From Buddleja alternifolia (lineage: Eukaryota; Streptophyta; Magnoliopsida; Lamiales; Scrophulariaceae): a stretch of 64,000 nt of DNA. The notes beneath the pieces were generated by a model. The model did no database searches and had not been told where the DNA came from. It saw only the letters and a list, made by a program, of their open reading frames with translations. The stretch covers positions 25,652,568-25,716,567 of the forward strand of contig CM033400.1 of the NCBI GenBank assembly GCA_019426215.1. Reading direction: 5' to 3'. The translations under genes were made by a program, and so were the position numbers. Positions 12,701 through 23,914 of this stretch are shown here, piece after piece (position 1 is the first letter of the stretch; each line of letters starts with the position of its first letter).

Positions 12701-13438
12701 GGTGCAAGAAATTTACATCATGACCCGCAACTAATGAGGAATTGCCCTAGACATAGGTAAAGATTCCCGGGTGAAGTTGTTCGATTCAAATCGAGTGAGC
12801 TCTAGTAAGTTAATGCATGTTTAGTGGTTAGATTTCCGGATAGGAATATTTGGGAAATCACGATCTAAGCATAGGAGTTTATACGCGAGACATCGGTTAT
12901 TCTCTACCCTCGGAGCTCTCACCATAACAATATAAGTGTAATCCTTCAACAAGAACCTTTATAAGTATATTTGATCAATTTGAACCTAGCATGTGCCTTA
13001 GTCTCCCTTTATAATTGGTTTTAAATCACTTGCTCATCTTTGTTCTTGTTCTTTACAAATTTTATTTGAATTTATTCTTACTTTGTTTATTCACTTCATT
13101 ACAAATCTTAAACTAGAATTCAAGTCCTTGTGGTTCGACAATCCGGACTTACCGTCCATTTATTACTACACACGACTAGTGCACTTGCTACAATAGCACG
13201 TTAGCTTTTAGCGTGTCAGTCGCACGAAAGAGAAAATGGACACGCTCCAAAGCTAAAAGCACGTAGCGACAAGCGCCCCTAGGGTCGGGAAGGCTTGATT
13301 TGCTTAATCTTTTCACCGGGTGCATGCTCCAAAGCTCGATCATGCCTCAGATAGAAAGAATTTTTTTGAGAAATAGATTGTAGATGAAGGACTTAATGGA
13401 GATGGTGAAAGATGTTTACCTTTGGTACTTCTAGCCAT
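9711..13438 (-). pseudogene. Broken antisense ORF of a gypsy-type element (PF04195-like)
   Basis: The reading starts at an ATG at 13438 (MARSTKGKHL) and runs to about 9711. It is split by the solo LTR at 11356-13218 and by several frameshifts and stops. Segments resemble the plant 'putative gypsy type transposon' domain: a VSQLSPNSF-like stretch, RYFGLTASLEAFQALFNVW, then NWKTKFFYIPV (about 11100). The C-terminal part (10058-9711) includes YPPNDFLWVYEGVADNSDED and a poly-proline run coded by a 15-base homopolymer at 9806-9820. In known families such ORFs lie antisense near the 3' LTR, and their function is unclear. Domain naming is by eye. Confidence 0.5.
11356..13218 (+). mobile_element. Solo LTR of a Tat/Athila-type Ty3/gypsy element
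   Basis: The 1863 bp unit starts TGATAGGGTGTG and ends TTTAGCGTGTCA. GTCGC directly flanks it on both sides (11351-11355 and 13219-13223), a perfect 5 bp target-site duplication. It holds no coding sequence. The 3' end carries TTGTGGTTCGACAATCCGGA and GGACTTACC, a pattern seen near LTR 3' ends of Tat/Athila families. It includes repeated patches of the CGCCCAGGCGC type near 11690-11790 and 12003-12043. It splits the antisense ORF, so it postdates that element. Confidence 0.85.
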
Positions 13439-13668
13439 GAGGTGAGGAGAGCTTCCTAAGGAATTCCTCTCTCTTTTCAAAAGGAGTTCTCAAGAGTTGA
13501 AGAAGCTAATAGGAGGTGAAAAGTGAAAGACATTTCTCACCTACTCCCTATTAATAGGAAAGTAGGTGGGGAAAGATTAATATTTCCATCCCAGTCCAAA
13601 TAGAGTGGTACGAACGCCATGTGTAGAGACTTTCATACTCCCGGGGTTAAATTCCAGAGTAAACCCGG

Positions 13669-13682
13669 AAGTGGGGGGCATA
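13669..13682 (+). other. Polypurine tract of the Tat-type element
   Basis: AAGTGGGGGGCATA lies immediately before the LTR start TGATGTGGGCC and would prime plus-strand DNA synthesis. Confidence 0.6.
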
Positions 13683-13845
13683 TGATGTGGGCCAAAAATG
13701 TCTAGGGGTATTTTAGTAATTAACTTGTTCCCGGATCGGGTCGGGGCGTCCACCATGGGTCAAAGCCCGCGATGAGAGGACTAGCCATGCCTAAGAAGGG
13801 CTAGCAGCCCGTTAAGCCTAATAAGGTTATTCCTCTAGCCTAATG

Positions 13846-13908
<63 letters not shown>

Positions 13909-14234
13909 TTACGTCTATTGGGCTGGTAGCAAGATAGGGCCCAAGAGCCCATAGACCATAGCCAGCTCCCTATAAATATCTCAAAGGAGCTGGAGAATGA
14001 TCATTATCTACTCCCGCCTAGTAAAAATACACTGGCAACAGAGAGTAACCCCAAGAACGAACTACGAATTGACTTGATCCCACATCGCTTGGTTACGTAG
14101 GCAGCTCGAAGTAACCGAGTGCAGTCTATACAAATATCAACCTTCAACCTAGACTGTCGTGAGTTGGAATGGTTCCTCTACCCCACGTGGTTGAACACGT
14201 GACATTCATACTCTGACGATTTTTACCATCATCA
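13683..14234 (+). repeat. 3' LTR of the Tat-type element
   Basis: It starts TGATGTGGGCC just after a purine tract and probably ends ACCATCATCA near 14234. It includes a TATAAATA box near 13972 and a CTCCCGCC-type leader region. The end position is inferred from the TGATG/CATCA inverted ends. No target-site duplication could be paired because the 5' LTR is missing. Confidence 0.55.
13845..13906. repeat. AAT microsatellite
   Basis: About twenty uninterrupted ATA/AAT units inside the LTR. Confidence 0.95.
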
Positions 14235-14410
14235 CCCATAAAACATCAAGTTATGCTAAGGTTTTAAATAATTTGGATTTATTTCATTCGTATCATATAC
14301 AGGTTGATTTTCATAGAAATTTGACTCTTGTCACAGTAATATTTTTTAGGATATAATATAATAGTATTCTCGTGAAAATAAAATGAATAAATAAATACAA
14401 TTATTAAAGA

Positions 14411-14730
14411 TATACTCTATCCATCGCAAAAAGGATGTCCCTTTTGACTTTTCTTATGAATTATCAAAAATCTATTTCTCAAAAATGACATTTTCATAAA
14501 ACAAAAAGCAACAAATAACATCCTTTTAAAATATGTCATGATTTTAATTTAATGTATGATTGTTGTCTATTATCCATGTATATAACTATCTTTCCTTAAA
14601 TGTGATTGAGTTTTATAGTAAAAATAAATTAATTATATAATCTTCAATTAAATAGAGTGTAATATAGTCATACGAAACAATATATATATACTTTTATTGT
14701 AAAGGACAAACATTTTGAGACATACAAAAG
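14411..14730. mobile_element. Possible Stowaway-like MITE
   Basis: The left part reads ACTCTATCCATCGCAAAAAG then GATGTCCCTTTTGAC, a decayed form of the Stowaway end CTCCCTCCGTCCCACAAAAGATG. The right part has AGGACAAACATTTTGAGAC. Ends and TA duplication are not clean. Confidence 0.3.
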
Positions 14731-16154
14731 TGGAATAGTGGACTCGTTTTTTTTGGAAATACCGTTTTCATAATTATGCTAAAACTTGAACATCAATTGA
14801 ACAATTTATAAACACTCAAATATCATAGTGCTTTTATTGCACTAATTTGGATATCAATGTAGTTTTCACTTGTTTATATATATATTTATATATACGTGTT
14901 TTTTCATTGGAGTATTTATTTTCAAATGGATGTCTTAAGAAGAATAAATAGTGAGGTTTCCTTGTAGTAGTGTGCGTCGTTGGCAGGTTGGAATTGGAAT
15001 ATTGGTACCTTGAAGAGAAGATTATGTCTGTGCTACAAGTGCTTATGATCTGAAAAGAAAAAGTTTTAAAGATGCTACCTGTCTCTGCATCTACGATCAT
15101 CCCATGTCTTCAAAGTTCAAACCCGTCCATTGAATCTAGGGATGAAGTTAAGAACGTCATCATGGTTGGGTCGAATAAAATATAAATCTTTTACTATGTA
15201 ATTTTCAACGTTTGAGATTTGTTCTTGTGCTATTCCTTTTTTTTTTTAAGTCAACGAGATCTACTAGTGCTTAAATATAATGTAATATAGTATCTCTTAC
15301 TAATTAAATATATGCACAACTTTAAAATAATATCTGGTATGTTTTCATAATTAATCTATGAAAGCAATCATAACATCAAATGAAACAAAATATAGAACGA
15401 TCTAGAAAATATTATATGAAAATGCAAGTAAAAATCGATATGTTCCATCAATAGCATTTACATTTATAAAAATTGACTATCGAAAAAACGAAAGAAACAA
15501 AAATGATGCTTATTTTTATAGGAAAAGAGAAATGCGTAAAAAGTATCTAAACTGGGTGAAAAATTAATTGTGAACAAAGATTTAGTGGGCAAAATGTATA
15601 CTTTTATCATGAGAATGATTTATTAGTATACAATGAGGGTAAAATTTTAAATTTTCATATAACAACATACTAAAAGTTAATAGGGTAAATAAAAAAAATG
15701 TGTTGAGATTGAATCGATAAATACCCTCTTATTTTATAATATAACGTAAATTAAAAATTCAGCGCACACTTCAAATCATTAATATTACCTAACGACATTA
15801 AGTATTATCCTTGAATTCCCATTATGCACTTTCATTTGACATGTACTAATTTTTAATATATGAAATCTTAATCGTTCTATCTTTGATCATTTACAAACTC
15901 TAGTAATCGCCGTCCAATGAATTTAAACGAATATCAATGGCCCAAAATTTCAGTCCAAATTTTTTAGAAACATAAAGCCCTTTATTTGAAATCAATGGTG
16001 ACTTTTCTCATTCTTTCCAAATCATCATTTATCCAAATAAACGGTTCATAATTTTTCAAAAACAATAAAAAGAGAAAAAAAAAAAACGGGGTGAAAAATA
16101 AAAAAATTCAGTCAGAAAAATCAACGGATTGCATGCTTGTGTGGTTCCCGATGC
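14731..16154. other. Unassigned AT-rich DNA
   Basis: No gene was found. An 88-codon minus frame at 14834-15100 has no recognisable domain. Poly-T and poly-A runs occur near 15235 and 16074. Confidence 0.5.
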
Positions 16155-16510
16155 TTCACAGTGGCGATACAAGGAGGGATGGTGGCGGAGGAAGGTGTCC
16201 ACTACGTTGGTGGAGCAGTTGGGGCTGGGGCCGGGGCCGGGGTCGATTGTCATTGGCTGTGCGAGGAGAAGGATGTAGGAGTGTGCGTTGTGAGGGTGGT
16301 GGGGTTGGAGCGGGGCGGCGATTTGCGCTGACCGTGGGAGGAAGATTGTATGCGCTGCAACGGTGGAGAAGGGACTGGTTGCGGTGATTGGCGGTGTGTG
16401 AGGGGAAATGGGTCGGCAGTGGGGCAGGGGTGGGTGGACGACAGATGTGCAGGTTTGGAGGGGGTGGGTGGGTTGATGGGGAAGAAAGAAAGAAGAAAAG
16501 AGGGGGGAAA
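16155..16510 (+). other. G-rich, strand-asymmetric island
   Basis: This stretch of about 350 bp is very G-rich on the plus strand, in sharp contrast to its AT-rich flanks. Overlapping frames on both strands result from the skew and give low-complexity, Pro/His or Gly/Arg-rich products. A four-run G-quadruplex motif sits at 16221-16242 (GGGG runs with loops CT, CC, CC). It may be a remnant of a GC-rich gene or an element end. Confidence 0.45.
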
Positions 16511-16560
16511 GAAACATAAAACATATGGTTTCAGATTTTAGATGACTCAATTCCAACATA

Positions 16561-18209
16561 TGTTGGGAATCCTGTTAGCATGCATAGCGAAAATGTAAAA
16601 ACAGATCCGGATTCCCAAATCAAAATCGATTTGTGGCTTTCATCGATTTAAACATAAAAAGATGAACACGAAAACTTACCTTTTACATATTCATTCAATC
16701 CTTGCGAATCTTCAATCAATGGTCCACGCGCCCCATCTCTAGATTGTCAGCGGCGGAATCGGCACTGAAAATCTCCATCTCTTTTCTCCATAGTGGTGGC
16801 TAGGTGAGAGAGAGAGGAAGAAAACTTTTCTCTTTCTTGTATTTTCTGATGGAAGATTCCACGTTATGTTTTTCTTGTGTTCTCCAGAGCTTGTGTTGGA
16901 GAATTAAATAAAATCCTCCAACTTAAGCCCATGAACCACACGCCCATTAGGGCCTTTGGACGCCTATTTAGGCTAAGTTGACCCAATCAACTTAATCCAG
17001 TTAATTTAATCATCTAATATTTAATCCAATTAAACATAAATAAATTAAATTAATACTTTAATTAATTAATTAACTAAATAATTAAGTAATATTCAAGACC
17101 AAGTCAACATATGAATTTAATTATTCATGTTTAATCTAATTAACAACCAATTAAATTAATTTGTTCAATTAATTAATTCGTCCTTCCAAAAGATAAATTA
17201 CCACCAAATACAAAACTCAATTTTTCCGTCTATTCCTATAAAGTGCGACTCTCTAGGTTCGTCTCGATTAGCAATGGGAGGATACGAAAGGATATGGGTG
17301 ATACCTAACCAGCACTGTGGCCCCACATTGTGGCCCATCCGAGTACGAAATGATCAAGTCAGTACGAACCTCTAGATTATGAATACCATATGAGTATAAA
17401 TCTTTCATTGACGTATCCCAATCGAGTGAGAGTCATGGAATATGTCAAACTCACAGGACTCAATGTTGTGCTAAGAATCATAGTAACATGAGATTATGGA
17501 ACTACCCTCCGTGTCAAACACGAGTTAGTTCATGAGCTCTCGCGAGAGACTTTCAATCTCATTTACTTATGATTGCATAGGATACTTCTTGTTTACTTTA
17601 GAGACAGTGAATTCCCTCTTGGCAATCACTTCACAACTGCTATTTGGCCACTGGAACATAGTTCGAGGTCGGCCCCACCAACGGGTGAATTGGGTCTGAC
17701 TACTCTAATGGCAGAACCAACATTACAAGAACATTGTGACCATGACTCCTCAGGTCTAAGGCTCACGCATACTATCATAATCAGTCATGTAATCATTGAC
17801 ATTCACTGAGTAAAAACCCTTTTGGTCGGATTACTATGAGCCGTGTTTGAGTATACTAATCCCATTAATGTATCTTTGACACAAACTACTACTGTCCCAT
17901 AATGTTCGACTGACACTCCTTGTCAGAGCATGAGTCGTACAAACCCACAATAATCTCAATGCCCATTGAGATTCTCCGACTTGCGAACCGTTTAAGTGAT
18001 CAAGTACCAAATTCTTCTAGTGCCTATCTCCTTTACTACTATAAGGAGTTGTCTTGATACACATGGACTAGTTGTTCATTTAAGACTTATAGATGCTCTT
18101 AAAAATTATTTGAACAACATACTAATGCCCTATTAATAATTAGTTGTATAATATAAATTAGTGCCCTATTCTCTAACTCCTCGTTGGCATCGAGGGCACA
18201 AACCCAAGA
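16561..18209 (-). repeat. 3' LTR of Ty1/copia element D
   Basis: The plus-strand left end TGTTGGGAATCC is the LTR 3' end on minus. The right end follows a purine tract-like CAAGTGAGATAT (18222-18211). It shares blocks such as TCTGACTACTCTAATG (17696), TCCTCAGGTCTAAGG and TTCGAGGTCG with the LTRs of element BC, so the two belong to related copia families. It contains GGCATCGAGGGCACAAACC next to the end. It is decayed, and the other LTR of D is not in view. Confidence 0.6.
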
Positions 18210-18222
18210 ATATCTCACTTGC

Positions 18223-18772
18223 ACTCTATGCCAATCACTATGGTATCAAATACCCATCTTCTAAAGATGTCGCTCTAGCATCGCCTATGATAGTGGCTTA
18301 GTGAGTGGATCAGTCGTGTTATCGGCTCAGGTTTATTTTCTACAAAGCTTCATTGCCTTTTCCAATGACCTGTCCATGTTGTATCTTTCATCAATGTATC
18401 TAGATTTGTGAGATTTCGGTTCCCTAGCCTGCATGTTTGCTCCATTTTGTCACAGTAAAGTGACAATCCAAGCTCCATGCCAAGGACCATTAAAAGTTCC
18501 ACCACGAACTTCAGATCCAAACAACTTCCTTGACAGCCTCCAAAGCTCCAAGGCAATTTCATATTCATTCTCAGTAGTGGAGTACTTTACTTGGAACTAT
18601 TCCAAGTCAATAATCCATAATAGAGGTGAATACAAACCCAAAGTGGAATTTTAATCTTCTTTGTCAGACTCATATAAGCTTCGACTATCAGTTCTCCACA
18701 GGCATAGATAAAGAATATATCCTAAGTTCTTCTCAAGTGCTTCATGATACATTTTATGTCTATCCATTGCTC
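18223..18772 (-). pseudogene. Decayed copia RNase H end of element D
   Basis: Reading minus from 18772, copia RNase H traces can be followed through frameshifts and stops: WIDIKCIMKHLRRT, STTENEYEIALE, a decayed DNNGA-type stretch (QNGANMQARG), and an ADPLTK-like end near 18330, followed by a MGIRYHSDW-like tail. The upstream RT half lies at 37029-37740. The two halves were separated when element A inserted at the TGCTC target (18768-18772). Confidence 0.6.
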
Positions 18773-19321
18773 TGTTGGGCAATTGTGTCGAGGCGGATCA
18801 AAATAGGTTGGAAAAGGAGCCTAGATAGAGTTGAGGAGGGTCGGGGTTAAACTGGGATCGCGAAAGGGAGTCGAAAAGTGAAGCAAGGGACATAGACGCT
18901 GAACGCGGCGCCCAGGTGCCATGCCACTTGGATGGCGCCCGTATGGCGCCTGGGCGAGGGTTTGTCCAATGGAAATTGCATTTTTTCGTCTTTTCGTGGC
19001 TTATGTATTTATGACATGTTTCTTGAGTCCTATTTTGATGAGGATTGTTTCCTTAAGTCCTAGGGTTGATTTAGGATTGTTTTTCCTAAATCTATTAGGG
19101 TTTTAACTTCACTTTGTCTATTTAAATAGCTTAGAACTCATTTTGTAATTGTAATCGAATCACTTTGAGAGAGTTGAAATAAAAGATCTAATTGGAGGTG
19201 GTTTTTTCCCTTGACTGGGTTTCCACCATAAAATTCTTTGTCTTCTTTATTGCTTTTGTTTTCCCATATTTTCTTACATTTCCTATTGTTATTTCAACAT
19301 TGAAAGCCTTGATTCCTAACA
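18773..19321 (+). repeat. 5' LTR of element A
   Basis: 549 bp, starting TGTTGGGCAATTGTGTCGAG and ending GATTCCTAACA. It matches the three pieces of the 3' LTR. It carries a GGCGCCCAGG/GGCGCCTGGG patch near 18907-18955 and an AATAAA-like AAATAAAAGATC block near 19178. Confidence 0.9.
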
Positions 19322-19323
19322 AC

Positions 19324-19337
19324 TGGTATCAAGAGCC
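19324..19337 (+). other. Primer-binding site (initiator tRNA-Met type)
   Basis: TGGTATCAAGAGCC begins two bases after the LTR end, the usual position for minus-strand priming by initiator tRNA-Met in copia elements. Confidence 0.85.
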
Positions 19338-19430
19338 TAAGGTTTTGAGTTTTAGGAGACGTCTTAGAACCAGATCCGAGGGTAAACACGAGAGCTTAGA
19401 TTAGCTTTGAGATTTTGTCGAGTGGGAGCT

Positions 19431-20230
19431 ATGGCTAGTGATGAGGGAAGAGTTAAGATAGATAGGTTCGATGGTAGGGATTTTGGATTTTGGAAGATGC
19501 AGATAGAGAATTATTTGTATCAGAAAAATCTAGACGAACTTTTGACGGGAAAGATGCCGGCGAAGATGACGGATGAAGATTCGGCATTGCTAGATCGCCA
19601 AGCTCTGGGTGTGATTCGGTTGAGGCTGGCGAGGAATGTTGCTTTCAACATCATCAAAGAGAAGACTTCGGGGATATGATGGAAGCGCTATCAAATACGT
19701 ACGAGAAACCAACCACTTCGAACAAGGTATATTTGATGTGTAGATTATTTAATTTGAGGATGAGTGAAGATGGATCTGTGACGGATCACATCAACGAGTT
19801 TAACGTGATTTTAACTCAGTTATATTCGATAGAAATCATGTTCGATGATGAGATCCAAGCTCTGATCCTACTTTCATCCTTGCCTAATAGTTGGAGTGCA
19901 ATTGTGACTGCAGCAAGTAGTTCTTCCGGGGATAAGACTCTGAAGCTTCAAGAAATCCACGATATGATTCTGAGCGAGGACATTCGTAGGAAAGAATCTG
20001 GGGAAATTATGGCAGGAGCCTTGAGTGTCGGAGGAAGAAATAGTCAGCAAAAAAACCGCAAGGAAGAAGTGGAATGCTTAAATTGCGGGAAATACGGGCA
20101 CTACCAAAACAAGTGCAAGGAGCTGAAGAAAGATAGGAAAAAGAAGCAAGATAAGGGATCCGCGAGTATCATGACGGAGGATCATGGTGATGCTTTGGTT
20201 TGTTGTACCGAGGATTCAAGGGGTACTTAG
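19431..20230 (+). pseudogene. Copia Gag of element A, one frameshift
   Basis: Starts MASDEGRVKIDRFDG. The N-terminal part runs to about 19676, where a frameshift in the KEKTSG region moves it to the frame that continues to 20230. It has the usual copia gag features: GFWKMQIENYLY, LSNTYEKPTTSNKVYLM and LPNSW, and a CCHC knuckle CLNCGKYGHYQNKC near 20079-20120. Gag would form the virus-like particle and bind RNA. An in-frame TAG (20228-20230) lies at the gag/protease junction. Confidence 0.8.
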
Positions 20231-20646
20231 ATTTTGGACTCAGGTGCATCTTATCACTCTACATCGGGGGAAAGAATGTTGGCCAACTATGTTTTCGGTG
20301 AGTTTGGAAAGGTTTGTCTAGGAGGAGATGAAACCTTGAACACAGTAGGTAAGGGTGATGTTGACATCGAGGATGCCAATGAAGTAAGACTCAAGTTTAG
20401 TGAAGTGAGACATGTTCTGGGTCTTAGGAGGAACCTTATATCCATGGGTCAGTTGGACCGAGAGGGATATACCACGGTATTCAGTGGTGGATCTTGGGTG
20501 ATCACCAAAGAGAATAGAGTAGTGGCAAGTGGTTCGAGAAATGGAACATTGTACACGTTAGAAAAGAAGAGAGAGGTCATCAAGTGGGGGTCACTTGAGC
20601 AGGACGAATTGATGGGGCCTGGAGATGCCTCGATTGATCTCCATTG
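20231..20646 (+). pseudogene. Partial copia protease region of element A
   Basis: It follows the gag stop directly with ILDSGASYHST, the aspartic protease active-site motif. It continues through VRHVLGLRRNLISMGQL to TLYTLE, where the GAG-pre-integrase region would start. It then ends at a stop after GDASIDLH. Everything from integrase to RNase H is missing, and the purine tract follows about 100 bp later. The protease domain itself looks mostly complete. Confidence 0.75.
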
Positions 20647-20752
20647 ATTTTGGAGATGTTCCAACTAGATTGGGATATTTTTTCCACTTAGGAGAAAGTG
20701 AAAAATGGTTGTTTGTTTTGAGTTTGAGTTTGGGCTATTTTTGATCAGTCTC

Positions 20753-20764
20753 CAAGTGCGAGAT
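20753..20764 (+). other. Polypurine tract of element A
   Basis: CAAGTGCGAGAT lies immediately before the 3' LTR start TGTTGGGC and resembles the CAAGTGGGAGAT tract of related copia elements. Confidence 0.65.
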
Positions 20765-20888
20765 TGTTGGGCAATTGTGTGGATTCGGATCAAAATAGGT
20801 TGAAAAAAGAGCCAAGATAGAGTTGAGAAGGGTCGGGATTAGACCGGGATCGCAAAAGGGAGTCGAAAAGTGAATCAGGGGGCGCAAA
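20765..20888 (+). repeat. 3' LTR of element A, first piece
   Basis: Starts TGTTGGGCAATTGTGTGGAT and matches 18773-18893. It is cut by element BC. The last five bases GCAAA pair with GCAGA at 35096 as the BC target-site duplication. Confidence 0.85.
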
Positions 20889-22256
20889 TGTTGGGAAATT
20901 AAAGGCGTAAAAATAAAAAAACGCAGCGGTAGAATAAAAGTTAAAAATCCCAGTGGCTTATCTCTACTTCTCGTATTTAAATTGGGTTTAAGAAAATTAA
21001 TTACCGTTCTCGCGTATGTTGAAATCTGAACCATCTTTGCAATCCTTTCTTGAATAGAAAATCTGTCGCTGTTTCTAAATTTCCACGCCAGAGTCAAAAA
21101 CAAAAATCTCCTTCTTCTTCACCTTTGATGGACAGCTAGTGTGAGAGAGAAAGGGAGGGGAGTTTGACTTGGAGAGAAAGTTTGCAAGTTGGTGACCTAG
21201 GTTAATTTTTCTCTAAGTAGTATATTAATACTACAATGAAACAATAACCTAGGCTAATTTCACTGCTATGTGTCCTTTAGCCATCGGGCTTTATCCCTAT
21301 TAAGCTCATTTAATTAATTAAATAATTAATATTATTTATCTAATAAATAAATTAATTAAATAATCAATTAAATCTATGTTAATATTATAATTAAATTCCT
21401 CTAAGGAATTAATTAATTTATTAACTTAATTAATTAATAAAATCATCTAATGATTAATTACTTAATCTCGATATCCAATACCAAAAATTCTCTCAAGTCT
21501 TTTTTTTCATGATTTTCTTTTTGCACTTCCTTTAAGCGCGACTCTTTAGGTTTGTTTTAAAAGGCAATTGGGAGGAAACCAAAAGGATGTGAGTAACACC
21601 TAGCCAGTCACGTGGCTCACATCGTATCCCAATTGAGAACAAATGAATAGGATCATTCCAAACCATATACGCTGCGAATAACGTACGAGTATTAACCTTT
21701 TATTCTTATATCCTAGTCAAGTGAGAGTCATGGTTTTAGTCAAACTCACATGACTTGACCATATGCTTAGCTCATAGAGTCGAGGTCATTTTATGCTTTG
21801 GCCAAAGACTTTTAACCTCACTCATTCATGATTGCCTAGGATATTTAGCTCATTCACTTATGAGAGAATAAATTCCATTTTGCTAATCAGTTAACAATCC
21901 TACCTGCCCATCAAATCGCACTTCGAGGTCGATCCCACCAAAGGGTGATTTGGATCTAACTACTCTAATGACAGACTTGATGTCACAAGTACATCTTCAA
22001 CTCGACCTCCTCACGCGTTGCATGAACTGTCACGAGCCATCTAGTCCAACTTATATGTCATCATAAGTTCACATCATTTGCCTGACACAAAACTTGCAAG
22101 TCCTGATGTCAGTCAAATACTGACTTGCGACGAGATCAAACCTTCTAGTGCCATGGAAGTCCTCCAAGGACTTTACATATTAACACCTTACAAAATGAAG
22201 ATAATGCCTTATACAAGTTAATGCCCTATAAATCTATCTGGCATTTGAGGGCATAG
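20889..22256 (-). repeat. 3' LTR of element BC
   Basis: Co-linear with 33578-35095 for most of its length (ACCGTTCTCGCGTATGTTGA, CTTTAAGCGCGACTC, TGGATCTAACTACTCTAATG, ACTTGATGTCACAAGTACAT). It lacks about 200 bp around 22010-22150 compared with the right copy. Its right edge is placed where GGCATTTGAGGGCATA gives way to pol-end sequence. Confidence 0.7.
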
Positions 22257-22790
22257 CACTCATGCCATACCCATCCCTTCGAGATGTGGCCTTGCCATTG
22301 GCTAATGGATCTTGTCCGCTGAGGCTATTTTCTGAACAGATATTTTTCAACAATCTCTCGTATGATGTGTATCTCCTCTCAATGGTTTGGATGTTGTGAG
22401 ACCTAGGTTCCTTTCTTGCGCTATTGCTTCGGTGTTGTCACAATAAAGGGCAACGAGAGCTTCGGTTCTTCTACTTCCATATGCCTAAGATGTATCCACC
22501 GCGGCTGTGAGGAACTCTTACATTTGAATGTGGATATTCATCTGAATGTATACCCATCCACTCTTCTAAGATGATAGTGGGCTTGTCGACTAACAACGCT
22601 TACCGAGTATGTCATCCTTTGATCATGCATAGGGTGCAGGTAGAAGAGATGTATTCCATTGAATCCTCCAGGTATATCCTGTCATTCTACAAAATGTTCG
22701 AATCCCTCCTCTCCCAAGGATCGAAAGCCACTTCTTTAGCCCCATTCATGAGTAATATATCATCTACTTGTCCACTAACCTTCTTGTAAA
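22257..22790 (-). pseudogene. RT and RNase H remnants of element BC
   Basis: Reading minus, traces of copia RT (DDILLMNGAKEVAFDPWERR near 22740) and RNase H (LYCDNTEAIAQERN near 22430, HLEGMGMA near 22275) appear in several frames, separated by deletions and frameshifts. Only part of the usual length remains, so it cannot give active enzyme. Confidence 0.6.
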
Positions 22791-22794
22791 CACA

Positions 22795-23854
22795 TTGGTC
22801 TTTTTGTACCAGTTACGAGAACAAGTCACCCAAATGCTTCGATGTGATATAGAGGACTTGGTTTCCGCCATATCCTCAGCTATTGCAAGTAAAATCTCAT
22901 GGCGGAGTCATAGGAATGGAGATCCATTTGCACCCGATCTTCAGGTTTGTCCACAAGTTTCCAGACTTGACTCGAATCGATCTCAGTTTGCATAACTAGA
23001 ATGCTTGATGGATACAACTGTAAGCAGCGCATGACCCCACAGTAGAAATGGGTAAGTCAGTGTAGCTAAGCATGTGCAGGTAGCGAACCAGGATATCCAA
23101 CAAAATGTCTCCTCAAGGATCTAGCCCCCAACTTGTCCACTTTGGTCTTTTTGACATAAGCCGGACATCCCCAAATCTTGATGTGATAAAGACTTGGTTT
23201 CCGATTCCTCCGTATCTCATGGGGAGTCATAGGAATGGACTTGGATGGACTTCTATTTAGAATGTGTACAACTGTAAGCAGCGAATGACCCCACAGTGAA
23301 ATGGGTAAGTCAGTGTAGCTAAGCATGGAGCGAACCATGTCCAACAAGGTTTGATTCCTTCGCTCTGCTACACCATTTAACTGTGGTGTCGCTGGAGGTG
23401 TGAGTTGTAATACTATACCATTCTCTCTAAGGTATACATCAAACTCGTCGCTCATATATTCTCCTCTTCGATTCGATTGAAGGGTTTTTATATGTTAACC
23501 AATTTGATTTTCCACTAAAGCCTTGAATTTCTTGAACTTTTCAATAGATTCAGACTTATGCCACATCATGTACACTAGTCCATATCTTGAATGGTCATCA
23601 GTGAAGGTGATGAAGTAAAGGAAACCTCCTCGTGCCATTTCTCCAAATGGACCACAAACATCAGTGTGCACTAAGCCTAAGATTTGTGAGGCTCTTTCAA
23701 AAGTCCATGCGAAGGGGGATCTAGCTATCTTGCCTTTGATACAAGATTCACAAGTAGGATAGGGATCCAATCCCAATGGACCAATTAGTCCATCTTTCTC
23801 CATTTTGCAAATTTTATGTTCGCCGGCATGCCCTAGTCTAAGATGCCGAATCAA
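22795..23854 (-). pseudogene. Integrase of element BC with internal duplication
   Basis: From 23854 the reading gives the GAG-pre-integrase part (RHLRLGHAGEHK, CESCIKGK) and the integrase core ([24 protein letters not shown]). After an in-frame TAA near 23495 it continues in the same frame through NGVAERRNQTLLDMVRSML to FVGYPGS. The second catalytic Asp, usually in an RSDRGGEY context, reads Asn (QSNRRGEY). A second, more decayed copy of the 23140-23345 segment lies at about 22795-23085, in direct order. The enzyme is not functional as it stands. Confidence 0.75.
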
Positions 23855-23914
23855 TCTTTGGTTTACTCGAAGCCTACTACGTTTCCTTTGTATAGTATTT
23901 ATAGACCACTCATT

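Larger units (their letters stand above)
9230..14234 (+). mobile_element. 3' half of a Tat-lineage Ty3/gypsy element
   Basis: On the plus strand the order is non-coding sequence, an antisense ORF (pseudogene 13438 to 9711), a purine tract at 13669-13682, and an LTR at 13683-14234. Tat-lineage elements such as maize Grande are known to carry an antisense ORF between pol and the 3' LTR, and this layout fits. No gag, pol or 5' LTR is visible to the left, so the copy is truncated. The left limit is a guess. A 1.86 kb solo LTR of another family is inserted in the antisense ORF. Confidence 0.5.

Noticed and set aside
16056..16559. 167-codon minus frame and overlapping plus frames
   Set aside because: They come from the G-rich strand skew; products are low-complexity and open on both strands, with no domain.
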